Assembly (NCBI RefSeq): GCF_032248695.1
Contig: NZ_JAVHXC010000002.1
Coordinates: forward strand, 558,001 to 622,000
DNA length: 64,000 nucleotides
Reading direction: 5' to 3'
From: Dietzia sp032248695
GTDB taxonomy: Bacteria > Actinomycetota > Actinomycetes > Mycobacteriales > Mycobacteriaceae
The notes beneath the pieces are model-generated. The model was not told the origin of the DNA and did not search any database. It saw only the letters and a list, made by a program, of their open reading frames with translations. A program made the translations under genes and the position numbers. This document shows positions 8,041 to 16,825 of this stretch, one piece after another (the stretch's first letter is position 1; the number at the start of each line of letters is the position of its first letter).

Positions 8041-9006
8041 ATGACCGTCTCCACCGCCCCCGTCCGCGCCGTCGGAGTGACGACCTACGGGGGCCCGGAC
8101 GCTCTGCAGGTCGTGGAGGTCCCGCGGCAGGAACTGGGCCCGACCGAGGTCCGCGTGCGCGTCACCGCCGCCACCGTCAACCCCACCGACACCTACACGC
8201 GCAACGGTTCGCGCTCCAAGACCGGCACTCCGCGCGGCGCCGCCGACGTGCCCGGCATGGACATCGCGGGCGAGCTCGTCGAGATCGGCGAGGACGCCGA
8301 CACCACCCTGTCCGTGGGCGACCGGGTGATGGGGATCGTCGTCCCGCGCCACGATCACGGCGCGTATCGCGAGGACGTCGTGCTGCCGGCGCGGTCGATC
8401 GTCGCCGTCCCGCGCGGGGTCGACGACATCGCCGCGTCCACCCTGCCGATGAACGGGCTCACCGCCCGGCGCGCTCTCGACCTCATGAATCTGCAGCCCG
8501 GCCAGGTGCTGGCCGTGACGGGCGCGGCCGGCTCGACCGGCGGGTACGTCATCCAGCTGGCCAAGCACGCCGGGCTGCACGTGGTGGCCGACTCGTCCGA
8601 GGCCGACGAGGAGCTCGTGCGCTCCCTCGGCGCCGACGAGATCGTCCGGCGCGGCGACGGCGTCGCCGATCGGATCCTCGAGCTGTACCCCGACGGGGTC
8701 GACGGCCTCTTCGACGGCGCCGTGCATGACGCCGCCGTGCTTCCCGCCGTGAAGACCGGCGGTGACGTGGCGACCGTGCGGTGGTATCAGGGCGACGGCA
8801 AGCGCGACCTGCGGGTCCACGCCGTGAGCGTGGCCGACATGGCCGAGGAGCAGGAGAAGCTCGACGAGCTGCGGCGGCTGGCCGAGGACGGCGTGGTCAC
8901 GCTCCGCGTGGCCGACAGCTACGCGCCCGCCGACGCGTGGCGTGCGCACGAGCGGCTCGAGGCCGGCGGGACGCGTGGGCGGTTGGTCATCGACTTCGCG
9001 AGGTAG
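8041..9006 (+). CDS. Zinc-independent MDR-family oxidoreductase (quinone oxidoreductase type)
   Basis: A 321-residue medium-chain dehydrogenase/reductase. The N-terminal GroES-like domain starts at 'AVGVTTYGGPDALQVVEVP'. The nucleotide-binding domain has 'AVTGAAGSTGGYVIQLAKHAG' around residue 160 (Rossmann motif), and 'ADSSEADEELVRSLGADEIV' follows. No catalytic or structural zinc cysteines are visible, which fits the NADPH:quinone reductase or enoyl-reductase branch. ATG 8041 follows GAAAGAGGAAG and the homology starts there; the frame continues upstream without similarity. The gene is monocistronic and followed by a strong hairpin. The substrate is unknown. Confidence 0.9.
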   Translation: MTVSTAPVRAVGVTTYGGPDALQVVEVPRQELGPTEVRVRVTAATVNPTDTYTRNGSRSKTGTPRGAADVPGMDIAGELVEIGEDADTTLSVGDRVMGIVVPRHDHGAYREDVVLPARSIVAVPRGVDDIAASTLPMNGLTARRALDLMNLQPGQVLAVTGAAGSTGGYVIQLAKHAGLHVVADSSEADEELVRSLGADEIVRRGDGVADRILELYPDGVDGLFDGAVHDAAVLPAVKTGGDVATVRWYQGDGKRDLRVHAVSVADMAEEQEKLDELRRLAEDGVVTLRVADSYAPADAWRAHERLEAGGTRGRLVIDFAR

Positions 9007-9044
9007 GGCGGGCGGGCGTCCGGGCCGTCCGGGCGTAACCCCCT

Positions 9045-9083
9045 GAGCAGCGCCGTGGGTGTGCGATACCCGCGGCGCTGCTC
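9045..9083 (+). terminator. Hairpin downstream of the MDR oxidoreductase gene
   Basis: An 11-bp perfect stem GAGCAGCGCCG/CGGCGCTGCTC, with further pairing possible in the loop (GGGT/ACCC). It lies 38 nt after the stop codon at 9006. Confidence 0.75.
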
Positions 9084-9412
9084 TGTGTCGTGGGCGGGTG
9101 TTTCGGGAGGCGGTCTCACGGACTCGGAGCGCGGGCCCAGTTGTGCCCGGCAATGTTTACTTGGATCTCCAAGCTTCTAAATCAAGTGTCCAAGTCAGTT
9201 GACCAGAACGATCGGTCTGGCCGTCCCGCTCATCGGAATACCCGAGGGGCGCCTCATAATGCCTGGCGGAGACGGTTTGTCCCGAGAATCGGCCAATGTG
9301 TGAATTAGTCAACAATGGGCGCCGTTCCGGTTGCTACTCGCGGGTAGGTGAACAATAATAAACGTGTCGCGTCAGCAACCGCTGACGCCAGCCCCTCCCG
9401 AAAGGCCTGCCG
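9084..9412 (+). promoter_or_regulatory. AT-richer leader of the SipW-type surface gene group
   Basis: About 330 nt without a gene. From about 9150 the base composition drops well below the neighbourhood. There are near-repeated ACTTGGA/TCCAAG motifs (9157-9200) and AT-rich segments near 9300 and 9350 that could be promoter elements. GAAAGGCC lies just before the ATG at 9413. This region probably regulates the surface group, but no known operator was recognised. Confidence 0.4.
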
Positions 9413-10078
9413 ATGAGCACCTCGACTGAGTCCCCCCAGCCCGCCGCGAAGAACCAGAACCGTCGCAAGAAGGCCCGCGCGATCATGGCCTCCGGCCTCG
9501 TTCTGGGCGTGGGCGCCGCCGTGACCCTGGCCGCCTGGTCCGACACGGTGTGGGGTGCCGGTACGTTCGGGACCGAAGGGAATGCCTTCAATATCAAGGG
9601 GTCCTTCGATGGTGGCGCCAGCTGGAATGAGCACGTCTCGTCGACCGGCTCAGGCACCGACGCGCCGGGGGCCATGTCCTTCGCCCAGAACGCCAATGCC
9701 CTCATTCCGGGCGTCCCCGTCTACCAGCTCGTCGGCCTGCACGAGGTCGAGGGCAACCTAGGCGCCGACATTGTCCTGAAGCGGACCAATGTCGATACCA
9801 GTGATCTGAGGGACGTCGTGAAGGTCGCCGTTGCTGACGCCGGCACCGGCAAGACTGCTCCGGCGTGCGGCTCCGGCGCCCCGTTCGGCGCCCCCGTGGC
9901 AATCGGCAATCCGGCCGGCCAGACGCTCAGCACCGAGATCGCCGCCGACGGTTACCGCTGGATCTGCTTCTCGGCCACGCTCGACGACAAGGCCACCCCC
10001 ACCGTCTCAAACAAGAAGTCGCAAGAGATCCTCTGGGAGTTCGCCGCCACCTCCAAGAACGAGCCCGCCGCCCCGTAA
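9413..10078 (+). CDS. Secreted protein with SipW-type (alternate) signal peptide
   Basis: A 221-residue exported protein. The signal region is long and polar at first, then 'RRKKARAIMASGLVLGVGAAVTLAAWSDTVWGAGTFGT'. This is the pattern of the alternate-type signal peptide cleaved by SipW-like peptidases and found in TasA/CalY-type fibre proteins. The mature domain is beta-rich and Gly/Asn-rich, with two cysteines flanking 'GSGAPFGAPVAIGNPAGQTLSTEIAADGYRWI'. The next gene encodes the matching signal peptidase, so processing by it is a strong inference. It may form a surface fibre or matrix component. Confidence 0.8.
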   Translation: MSTSTESPQPAAKNQNRRKKARAIMASGLVLGVGAAVTLAAWSDTVWGAGTFGTEGNAFNIKGSFDGGASWNEHVSSTGSGTDAPGAMSFAQNANALIPGVPVYQLVGLHEVEGNLGADIVLKRTNVDTSDLRDVVKVAVADAGTGKTAPACGSGAPFGAPVAIGNPAGQTLSTEIAADGYRWICFSATLDDKATPTVSNKKSQEILWEFAATSKNEPAAP

Positions 10079-10170
10079 TCCGCCACGCGTCGGCGGCGGT
10101 GATCCCGCCGTCGCCGGCGCCTCACTGAACTCCCCTCTCCTTCCCTCCACGCCCTCGTCAGGAGACCGCC

Positions 10171-10764
10171 ATGAGCGCCCAGACCGTGCCGCCCCCGTCC
10201 GAAGAGTCGACCTCGATCGCCGGGGCCCATCGGGCGCCGCGGGGCCGGTCGGTGTGGTCCTACATCGGCGGCGGCATCGGCAACCTGCTCGCCGCCGGCG
10301 GCGTGGTGTGCGTCATTCTGGTGATCCTCGCGGTGTCCATGAACATCTCGCTGATCATGTTCAAGACCGGGTCGATGTCGCCGACGATCCCCACCGGTTC
10401 GGTTGCGGTGGTCAAAGAGATCTCCGCCGATGAGATCCGGGTGGGAGACGTGATCACGGTCGATCGCGAAGAGGGCCAGCTCCCCGTCACCCACCGGGTG
10501 GTGGAAGTGCACCCGCAGTCGCCGGGCGAGGCGCTCGTGCAGATGAAAGGTGACGCCAACCCCAACATCGACCCCGGTATGTACCGGGTCGAGACGGTCC
10601 GCAAGGTCCTCTGGTCCGTGCCCGAGCTCGCCAAGGTGATCGTGTGGTTCGGCAACCCCTACGTCCTGGGCGGGATCAGCCTCGTCGCGGCGCTCGGCGT
10701 GCTGTGGGCGTTCTGGCCGCGGGGTGAGGAAGACAACTCGAACGGAGGATCGGTCGATGAGTAA
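10171..10764 (+). CDS. SipW/ER-type signal peptidase I
   Basis: A 197-residue membrane peptidase of the Ser-His (archaeal/ER/SipW) type. A hydrophobic anchor at about residues 36-62 precedes the nucleophile motif 'TGSMSPTIPTGS' (Ser68). The basic residue expected of a Ser-Lys peptidase is replaced by His108 in 'VTHRVVEV'. 'KGDANPNID' is the conserved box after it. A second hydrophobic segment lies near the C-terminus. Its gene lies between two genes for proteins with SipW-type signal peptides and overlaps the second by 8 nt, so it is very probably dedicated to them. Confidence 0.92.
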   Translation: MSAQTVPPPSEESTSIAGAHRAPRGRSVWSYIGGGIGNLLAAGGVVCVILVILAVSMNISLIMFKTGSMSPTIPTGSVAVVKEISADEIRVGDVITVDREEGQLPVTHRVVEVHPQSPGEALVQMKGDANPNIDPGMYRVETVRKVLWSVPELAKVIVWFGNPYVLGGISLVAALGVLWAFWPRGEEDNSNGGSVDE

Positions 10765-12472
10765 GTACTGCGGACAACTTCGCGTCGGTCTTGCTGTCTT
10801 CGGAGTTCTCGCGCTGATCGCGACGGTAGCCCTGAGTGCGGCCACCATTCGCCCGACAGAGGCGACGTGGTCGGACCGGGTCATGGGGACTGCCCAGTTT
10901 GGTACCAGTGAGGTAGCCGGACAGAACTTCGCGAGATCCGCCGCCTCTTTCGGCTCTCTCAAGCCGTGGCTGTCTAGTGCAAACGGCATCGGGGCGATCC
11001 AGAGAGAAGTCACCCCATCGACCGATTGGATTGCACGCGACCCAGCGCCCTCGAATTGGACGAGGGAGTCCGTCGGCAACTTCCTCACTTCAGTTCGTGC
11101 AAGCGCCGAAACTCGGACGTGCGCACGTCGAGAGAACCGTCAGCCCAACGGGTGCCAGCTCGAAAACTTCCCTGACGGCCCCGGAACCAGCTATGCCGTG
11201 TCCCAAATTCGGGATCTCGAGGCCTCTGCACTTGCCGTTCTCGTCAGGGTGCCGCTCGTCCGCACCTCTTCCTCCCCGATCACTGCAACCGCATCCTGCT
11301 CTCCCGGCATTGACGGCCGTACGTCGCTCACGGGCGCCCCCATCACAATCGGCGGATTCCTCTGGGACTCCGGTGATCAAGTGGCGATTCCGAGCGAAGG
11401 CCGCCAGGTCTCTTTCACCAGGAACATTGGGGCGTATACCTACAAGGGGGTTCTTCAGCATCATCGAGTGTCTGGCAAGGGCTACGGCTTGGCGCAGCTA
11501 CGTCTTTTCGTTGAGGCGACAGGAAACGTTCTCGGTTCTGACCCCTGGGCGTTTCACATAATCCTCGCGCACGCCGAATGCGGCGCGTCGACTCCCGTAA
11601 GCAAGAGGCCGGACCGACCCAATGAGAGCTGGCCCAGTCCGCTTCTCGAGCAGTCCGGGCGGATGGCTGCATCAAGGACCGCCGCGACCGCGGGCCCGGA
11701 AACCAATGTGAATCCGAGTAGCGAGATTCCGTCGGACGACCTGAGCTTCGCGCCTGCGCCCTCGTCCGAGGACACCGGTGCCCACGACAGTTCCGACGCG
11801 AACGCCGAGACGACGACGCGCGAAACGGGCAACGCAACCGAGTCCGCCCCGCGTCGGAATGCGTCGCCATCCCCTTCCGCGTCTTCCGAGCCCAACGTCT
11901 CCGAGCCGGAGTCCGCGAGTTCGGAACCCGCGACCTCCGCGCCCGCAACTTCAGACGCACCTGAGCCCACCGCTGCATCCGAGGGCCCCCAAGACGCCGA
12001 GCAGGTGAGGGTCGGCCGCGAGTTCGCCGTGGTCAACCGCGAGGGCGTCGAACTCGGCACTGCGGGGATTGACGACATCTCGCGCACGCCCGACTGCGGC
12101 GTGGAGCTCACCCTGAGCATCCGCACCTCCGACGAAGCCGGCCCCGAGCGGTGGGCGTCCATCGGCCCGGACGACTTCGCCGAGGTCCGCCCCGGCGGGT
12201 CTATCCGCAAAGCCGGCCGAGTCAGCTCGGACTGCGAGCAGGCGGCGAACTCTCGAGTCACCGCGCTGTCGCCGGGCCGGGAGTACGAGATCGTCCTCGC
12301 CATCGCGCTCGACGACTCCGCGCAGCAGGCCATGCTCCGGCCCGACGGCACCGCCGGGTGGGTGTTCGACCTCCCGCCGCTGATCCGCGTGCCGGTCACA
12401 TCAGTGCCGGAATCGGCTGGCGTGGACGCCGGTGACGCCCGATCGGTGACAGACCTTCCTGCTAGCGGCTGA
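10757..12472 (+). CDS. Large secreted protein with SipW-type signal peptide and Ser/Glu/Pro-rich stalk
   Basis: A 571-residue protein translated from ATG 10757, which overlaps the peptidase stop (ATGAGTAA) and follows GGAGG. The leader ends in 'TIRPTEATWSDRVMGTAQFG', close to that of the 9413 product. A beta-rich, cysteine-containing domain spans about residues 45-290. A low-complexity Ser/Glu/Ala/Pro/Thr stalk follows (about 300-420), then a second beta domain (about 420-560). No LPXTG motif or C-terminal membrane anchor is visible. The N-terminal domain has lower G+C than the rest. A fibre-associated or surface-display role is likely; the exact function is unknown. Confidence 0.75.
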   Translation: MSKYCGQLRVGLAVFGVLALIATVALSAATIRPTEATWSDRVMGTAQFGTSEVAGQNFARSAASFGSLKPWLSSANGIGAIQREVTPSTDWIARDPAPSNWTRESVGNFLTSVRASAETRTCARRENRQPNGCQLENFPDGPGTSYAVSQIRDLEASALAVLVRVPLVRTSSSPITATASCSPGIDGRTSLTGAPITIGGFLWDSGDQVAIPSEGRQVSFTRNIGAYTYKGVLQHHRVSGKGYGLAQLRLFVEATGNVLGSDPWAFHIILAHAECGASTPVSKRPDRPNESWPSPLLEQSGRMAASRTAATAGPETNVNPSSEIPSDDLSFAPAPSSEDTGAHDSSDANAETTTRETGNATESAPRRNASPSPSASSEPNVSEPESASSEPATSAPATSDAPEPTAASEGPQDAEQVRVGREFAVVNREGVELGTAGIDDISRTPDCGVELTLSIRTSDEAGPERWASIGPDDFAEVRPGGSIRKAGRVSSDCEQAANSRVTALSPGREYEIVLAIALDDSAQQAMLRPDGTAGWVFDLPPLIRVPVTSVPESAGVDAGDARSVTDLPASG

Positions 12473-12475
12473 GGT

Positions 12476-12492
12476 CCTCGTCGTCGTCGTCG
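12476..12492 (+). repeat. CCTCG(TCG)n run, intergenic copy
   Basis: A (TCG)n run directly after the stop codon of the secreted stalk protein gene (12472). See the finding on this family. Confidence 0.5.
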
Positions 12493-12679
12493 CCACGCCT
12501 CGAACACTCCCCACAGAACGCCGGCCCAAAGTGAGGACGTTGTTATCCTGGGGGGCATCCCACGTACTCCACGGCCTGACCGGCCGTCCGAGTCCGCGCG
12601 ATACCCGTTCACCATGCGTTGCGCGTCGCCTCTCCCCACCCGGGTCCGCGCAGGGCACTCCGCCTGCCAGGAAGCCCCC

Positions 12680-13906
12680 ATGCCCTTCGCCCTATCCCCC
12701 GCCGCCTCGGCGACCCGCCGCCTCGCCCCGATGCTCGTGGCGCTGTTGGCCGCGTTCATGCTGGCCGCCCTCCAGGCTGCACCCGCACGCGCGGTCACCA
12801 CGGTGACAATTCTCGACGGTGTCACTTACGTGGTGGACCCCCACAACCGCGACGCCGGGGCCACCGCCACCGGGTACGACCGGAACCACGGCACTAACCT
12901 CACCCTCCCCGACACCGTCGCAATCGACGGCATCGAGTACGCCGTGACCAGGATCGGGACGAACGCCTTCGCGGGGGCGGGCCTGACCTCCATCGAGCTC
13001 CCCCGCACGCTGACCACCATCTCCAGCGCGGCGTTCCTCGAGAACAGCCTGAGCGAAGTGCACTTCCCTGACAGCCTCACCACCATCGAGGGCTTCGCGT
13101 TCGCCCGGAACACGCTGACCGCAGTCGACCTGCCCGACACCGTGACCACCATCGGCGACCTCGCCTTCACCCAGAACGCCATCGAAAGCCTGACGCTGCC
13201 CGGTGCTCTGGCCTCCCTGGGCAAGCACGCCTTCTCCAGCAACCTCCTGACCTCGGTCGACCTGCCCGACACCCTCACCACCGTCGACTACAAGGCGTTC
13301 TTCGACAACCGGCTCGAGAGCGTTGACCTACCCGCTGCCCTCACCGACCTGGGCGAGGAAGCCTTCGGCGTCAACGCGCTCACCTCGGTGGAACTCCCGG
13401 CCACGCTCCGGCGGATGGGCAGCGGAGTCTTCCGCAACAACAACCACCTCACCCGTGTGCAGTTCGCAGGCCCCGCCCCCGAGACCATCTCCGGCAGCGA
13501 GGCCACCCTGCCGTCCCTGGGCACCGCCTCCGGGCTGACGATCGCCGTCCCGAACCGCCTCGTCGGGGACGGAGAGGGTTCCTATACCGCGCCAACGTGG
13601 AAGGGCTACGCCCTCACGACCTACTCCACCGTCGAATTCCGCACCGGAACCGACGCGGACATCCCGCCCGCGACGCCTTGGCACGGCGAGACGGTCACGT
13701 TGCCCACCCCGCCCGAGCGCCCCGGCCACACCTTCACCGGTTGGTACACCACGCCCGACGCGACCGAGCAGTTCGACCCGGCGACCCCCGTCACCGGCGA
13801 CCTCACCCTCTACGCCGGCTGGGCAGGGGTCAGTGTTCCCGCCACCCCGCTCACACCCGGGTCAGGATCGTTGGGCGGAGGCAGCATGAACACACAGCGT
13901 GGCTGA
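12680..13906 (+). CDS. Secreted BspA-type leucine-rich-repeat protein with InlB-like B repeat
   Basis: A 408-residue exported protein. The signal peptide 'LVALLAAFMLAALQAAPARA' ends near residue 43. At least seven LRR_5 (BspA) units follow, each near 23 residues and of the type 'LTSIELPRTLTTISSAAFLENS' or 'LTAVDLPDTVTTIGDLAFTQNA' (about residues 110-290). A Listeria-Bacteroides/InlB B-type repeat comes next, with 'RPGHTFTGWYTTPDATEQFDP' and 'LTLYAGW'. Such proteins bind surfaces or host matrix. The C-terminus 'GSGSLGGGSMNTQRG' has no sorting signal. ATG 12680 follows AGGAAG; a longer frame starts at 12614 but would bury the signal peptide. Confidence 0.88.
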   Translation: MPFALSPAASATRRLAPMLVALLAAFMLAALQAAPARAVTTVTILDGVTYVVDPHNRDAGATATGYDRNHGTNLTLPDTVAIDGIEYAVTRIGTNAFAGAGLTSIELPRTLTTISSAAFLENSLSEVHFPDSLTTIEGFAFARNTLTAVDLPDTVTTIGDLAFTQNAIESLTLPGALASLGKHAFSSNLLTSVDLPDTLTTVDYKAFFDNRLESVDLPAALTDLGEEAFGVNALTSVELPATLRRMGSGVFRNNNHLTRVQFAGPAPETISGSEATLPSLGTASGLTIAVPNRLVGDGEGSYTAPTWKGYALTTYSTVEFRTGTDADIPPATPWHGETVTLPTPPERPGHTFTGWYTTPDATEQFDPATPVTGDLTLYAGWAGVSVPATPLTPGSGSLGGGSMNTQRG

Positions 13907-13971
13907 CAACTAGGTGATCTCGCTCTGCCGAGCCGGTCGCCGATGTCGCACGCGAGTGCCAGAGTGGTCCC

Positions 13972-16722
13972 ATGGCGACTAAGGGGCAGAAGGAGTCGGT
14001 GAAGGTCGACGGGCGCACCGTGCGCTTCACCCATCCCGACAAGGTGCTGTACGAGGCCACCGGCACCACCAAGGCCGACGTGCTGGAGTACTACACGGCC
14101 GTCGCGCCGCTGCTCATGACCTACGCCGGCAACCGGCCCGTCACCCGCAAGCGCTGGCCCGACGGCACCGAGGCCGACTCGTTCTTCGAGAAGAACCTGC
14201 CCTCCCACGCGCCCGACTGGGTGCCGCGCGTGTCGATCGAGCACTCCTCGCGCACGGTCACCTACCCCGTCCTCGACTCCCCCGCGACTCTGGCCTGGTT
14301 CGCCCAGCAGGCCGCCCTCGAGCTGCACGTCCCGCAGTGGACCCTGTCCGACGGCGAGCCGGGGAGGACGCGGCGGATCGTGATCGACCTCGATCCGGGT
14401 GAGGGCGTGGAATTGGATACGACGGCGAAGGTGGCCCTGCGCGTCCGGGACCTGCTGTCCGAGGCGGGACTCGAATCGTTCCCGGTCACCAGTGGCTCGA
14501 AAGGCATCCATCTCTACGCCCGGCTGGACAAGGCCGTCACCGCCGCCAGCGCCTCAAAGGTGGCCAAGGAGATCGCGCAGTCCCTGGCCAAGCAGACCCC
14601 GGACCTGGTCACCGCCACCATGAAGCGCTCGATTCGCGATGGCAAGGTGTTCGTCGACTGGAGCCAGAACAGCGGCGCCAAGACCACCGTCTCGCCCTAC
14701 TCACTGCGCGGGCGGGCCGAACCGTGGGTCGCCGCGCCCCGCTCGTGGGAGGAACTCGGCGACGGCGGGCTGACGCACCTGCACTGGGACGACGTCCTCA
14801 AGCGCCTGGACTCCGATGGCGACCTCCTCGACGGCCTCGAAGCGTCGGGCTCGGGGACGCGCTCGGGATCGGGGTCGGGGTCGGGGTCCACGAAGTCCGG
14901 CAACACGAAGAGCAGCGGCGCCGCGAAGTCGTCCTCGTCCAAGGCCGCATCGAAGTCGACCAGCTCCACGTCCACCTCGTCCTCGTCGTCGAAGAAGTCC
15001 TCCTCGTCGTCCAGCTCCGCGAAGAGCGCCTCCCCGGACAGTTCGGATTCACGTGGAACCACGAAGTCCGGCGGGGGGAAGAAGTCCTCGTCGTCGTCCG
15101 ATGACGACGACCCCCACCGCGTCGCCGCCGAGGAGGGGTGCGACACCGAACCCACCTCGCCTGACGCGGTCGTGACCAGCCTCGACGAGTACCGACGCAA
15201 GCGCGACCGCCGTCGCACGCCCGAACCGTTCGAGGGCGAGGTCGAGACCGACCGCGAGGACGCCGAGGGGCCGATCTTCGTCATCCAGGAGCACCACGCT
15301 CGGCGCCTGCACTACGACCTGCGGCTCGAACACCACGGGGTACTCGCCTCCTGGGCCGTGCCGAAGAACCTGCCGACCGAGCCCAAGGACCGGCGTCTGG
15401 CCGTCAACACCGAGGACCACCCGCTCGGCTACGAGACGTTCGAGGGCACCATCCCCAAGGGCGAGTACGGCGCCGGCCACATGACCATCTGGGACCGCGG
15501 CTGGTACGAGTGCGAGAAATGGCGCGAGGACGAGATCATCGTGTGGCTGCACGGCGAGAAGCTCGACGGCCGCTACGTCCTCGTGCGCACGAGCGCCGAG
15601 AAGAACCAGTGGATCGCGCAGTACATGAAGGACCAGTCGCCGGACTCGTTCTACGGCGGCCACGACAACCCCAAGTCCTCGTACCCGGACGACGACAAAC
15701 GTGCCCGCGGATCCGGCTCTGACAGCTCCGGCGGCAAGACGCGCTCACGGGCCACCGACCGGTCCGACACCGCCCACCGCCCCGACGCTCCCCCGCTGCC
15801 CATGATCCCCACCGCCGCCGAGGTCACCGACCTACCCGACGACGCGTGGGCCTTCGAGGGCAAGTGGGACGGCTACCGCGTCACCCTGGCGACCGACGGC
15901 ACGCAGACGCGCCTGGTCAGCCGGAACGGCAACTCGATGGACTGGCTCGCCGACGGCTTCCCCGGGCTGGCCGAAGCGCTCGAGCGGCGGGCCGTCCTCG
16001 ACGCCGAGCTGGTGATCCTCGACTCCGAGGGCGTCCCCGACTTCGCGTCGCTGGCCAAACAGGCCGCCGCCGAGGGCAAGGACTCGTCGCTGCCGCCGGT
16101 GGAGCTGTTCGTCTTTGACGTCCTCGAGGTCGACGGCGTGGACCTGCAGAAACAACCGTGGGAACGGCGACGCGAGGTGCTCGACCTGATCGCGCCCGCG
16201 CTGCGCGAGGTCGAGCGCGTGCACGTACCCGAGGTCCTCGACGGGCCCGGCGACCGCGCCCTGGCCGAGGCCGAGGAGTACGGCTGGGAGGGCATCGTCG
16301 CCAAGCGGCGGGACTCGAAGTACGAATCCGGCCGCCGGTCCAAGGCGTGGCTCAAGCAGAAGCTGCTCACCACGACCGAGGCCGTCGTGGGCGGCTGGCG
16401 CACCGGCAAGGGCGGACGCTCCGGCTCACTCGGTTCCTTGCTGCTGGGCCTTCCCGCCGAGACCGGCCTGGCCTACATCGGCCGCGTCGGCACCGGCTTC
16501 ACCGACAAACAGGCCCGCGCACTGCTCGACGAACTCAAGGGCCTCGAACGCAAGACCAGTCCGTTCGTCGAGCAGCTGCCCGCCGACGCCCGCCGCGACG
16601 CCGTCTGGGTGACACCCAAGCTCGTCGTGGAGGTCCGCCACCAGGGCTTCACCGACGACGGCAATATGCGCCAACCCTCCTGGCGCGACATCCGCCGCGA
16701 CAAGCTGCCCGGGGACTTATAG
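13972..16722 (+). CDS. ligD: LigD, multifunctional NHEJ ligase (POL-PE-LIG)
   Basis: A 916-residue enzyme that fills, trims and seals double-strand breaks with Ku. The primase-like polymerase domain spans about residues 1-290, with the metal aspartates Asp139 and Asp141 in 'IDLDPG'. A Ser/Lys/Gly/Thr linker of about 100 residues follows (about 295-395). The 3'-phosphoesterase domain covers about 425-570, with 'VIQEHHARRLHYDLRLE'. The ATP-dependent ligase domain (about 605-916) has nucleophile Lys631 in 'EGKWDGYR'. Domain order matches Mycobacterium LigD. The serine linker is longer than usual and is encoded by repetitive DNA. The ku gene is 9.6 kb away on the opposite strand. Confidence 0.97.
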   Translation: MATKGQKESVKVDGRTVRFTHPDKVLYEATGTTKADVLEYYTAVAPLLMTYAGNRPVTRKRWPDGTEADSFFEKNLPSHAPDWVPRVSIEHSSRTVTYPVLDSPATLAWFAQQAALELHVPQWTLSDGEPGRTRRIVIDLDPGEGVELDTTAKVALRVRDLLSEAGLESFPVTSGSKGIHLYARLDKAVTAASASKVAKEIAQSLAKQTPDLVTATMKRSIRDGKVFVDWSQNSGAKTTVSPYSLRGRAEPWVAAPRSWEELGDGGLTHLHWDDVLKRLDSDGDLLDGLEASGSGTRSGSGSGSGSTKSGNTKSSGAAKSSSSKAASKSTSSTSTSSSSSKKSSSSSSSAKSASPDSSDSRGTTKSGGGKKSSSSSDDDDPHRVAAEEGCDTEPTSPDAVVTSLDEYRRKRDRRRTPEPFEGEVETDREDAEGPIFVIQEHHARRLHYDLRLEHHGVLASWAVPKNLPTEPKDRRLAVNTEDHPLGYETFEGTIPKGEYGAGHMTIWDRGWYECEKWREDEIIVWLHGEKLDGRYVLVRTSAEKNQWIAQYMKDQSPDSFYGGHDNPKSSYPDDDKRARGSGSDSSGGKTRSRATDRSDTAHRPDAPPLPMIPTAAEVTDLPDDAWAFEGKWDGYRVTLATDGTQTRLVSRNGNSMDWLADGFPGLAEALERRAVLDAELVILDSEGVPDFASLAKQAAAEGKDSSLPPVELFVFDVLEVDGVDLQKQPWERRREVLDLIAPALREVERVHVPEVLDGPGDRALAEAEEYGWEGIVAKRRDSKYESGRRSKAWLKQKLLTTTEAVVGGWRTGKGGRSGSLGSLLLGLPAETGLAYIGRVGTGFTDKQARALLDELKGLERKTSPFVEQLPADARRDAVWVTPKLVVEVRHQGFTDDGNMRQPSWRDIRRDKLPGDL

Positions 16723-16825
16723 ACAATCGTTCGGACCTGGACCGGCAAGAGACGCCACAGGCCTTCTAGCCAGCATTTGAGTTGAAGTTAGACACTGAGC
16801 ATCTGCTTATGTAATTCTTACTCAC

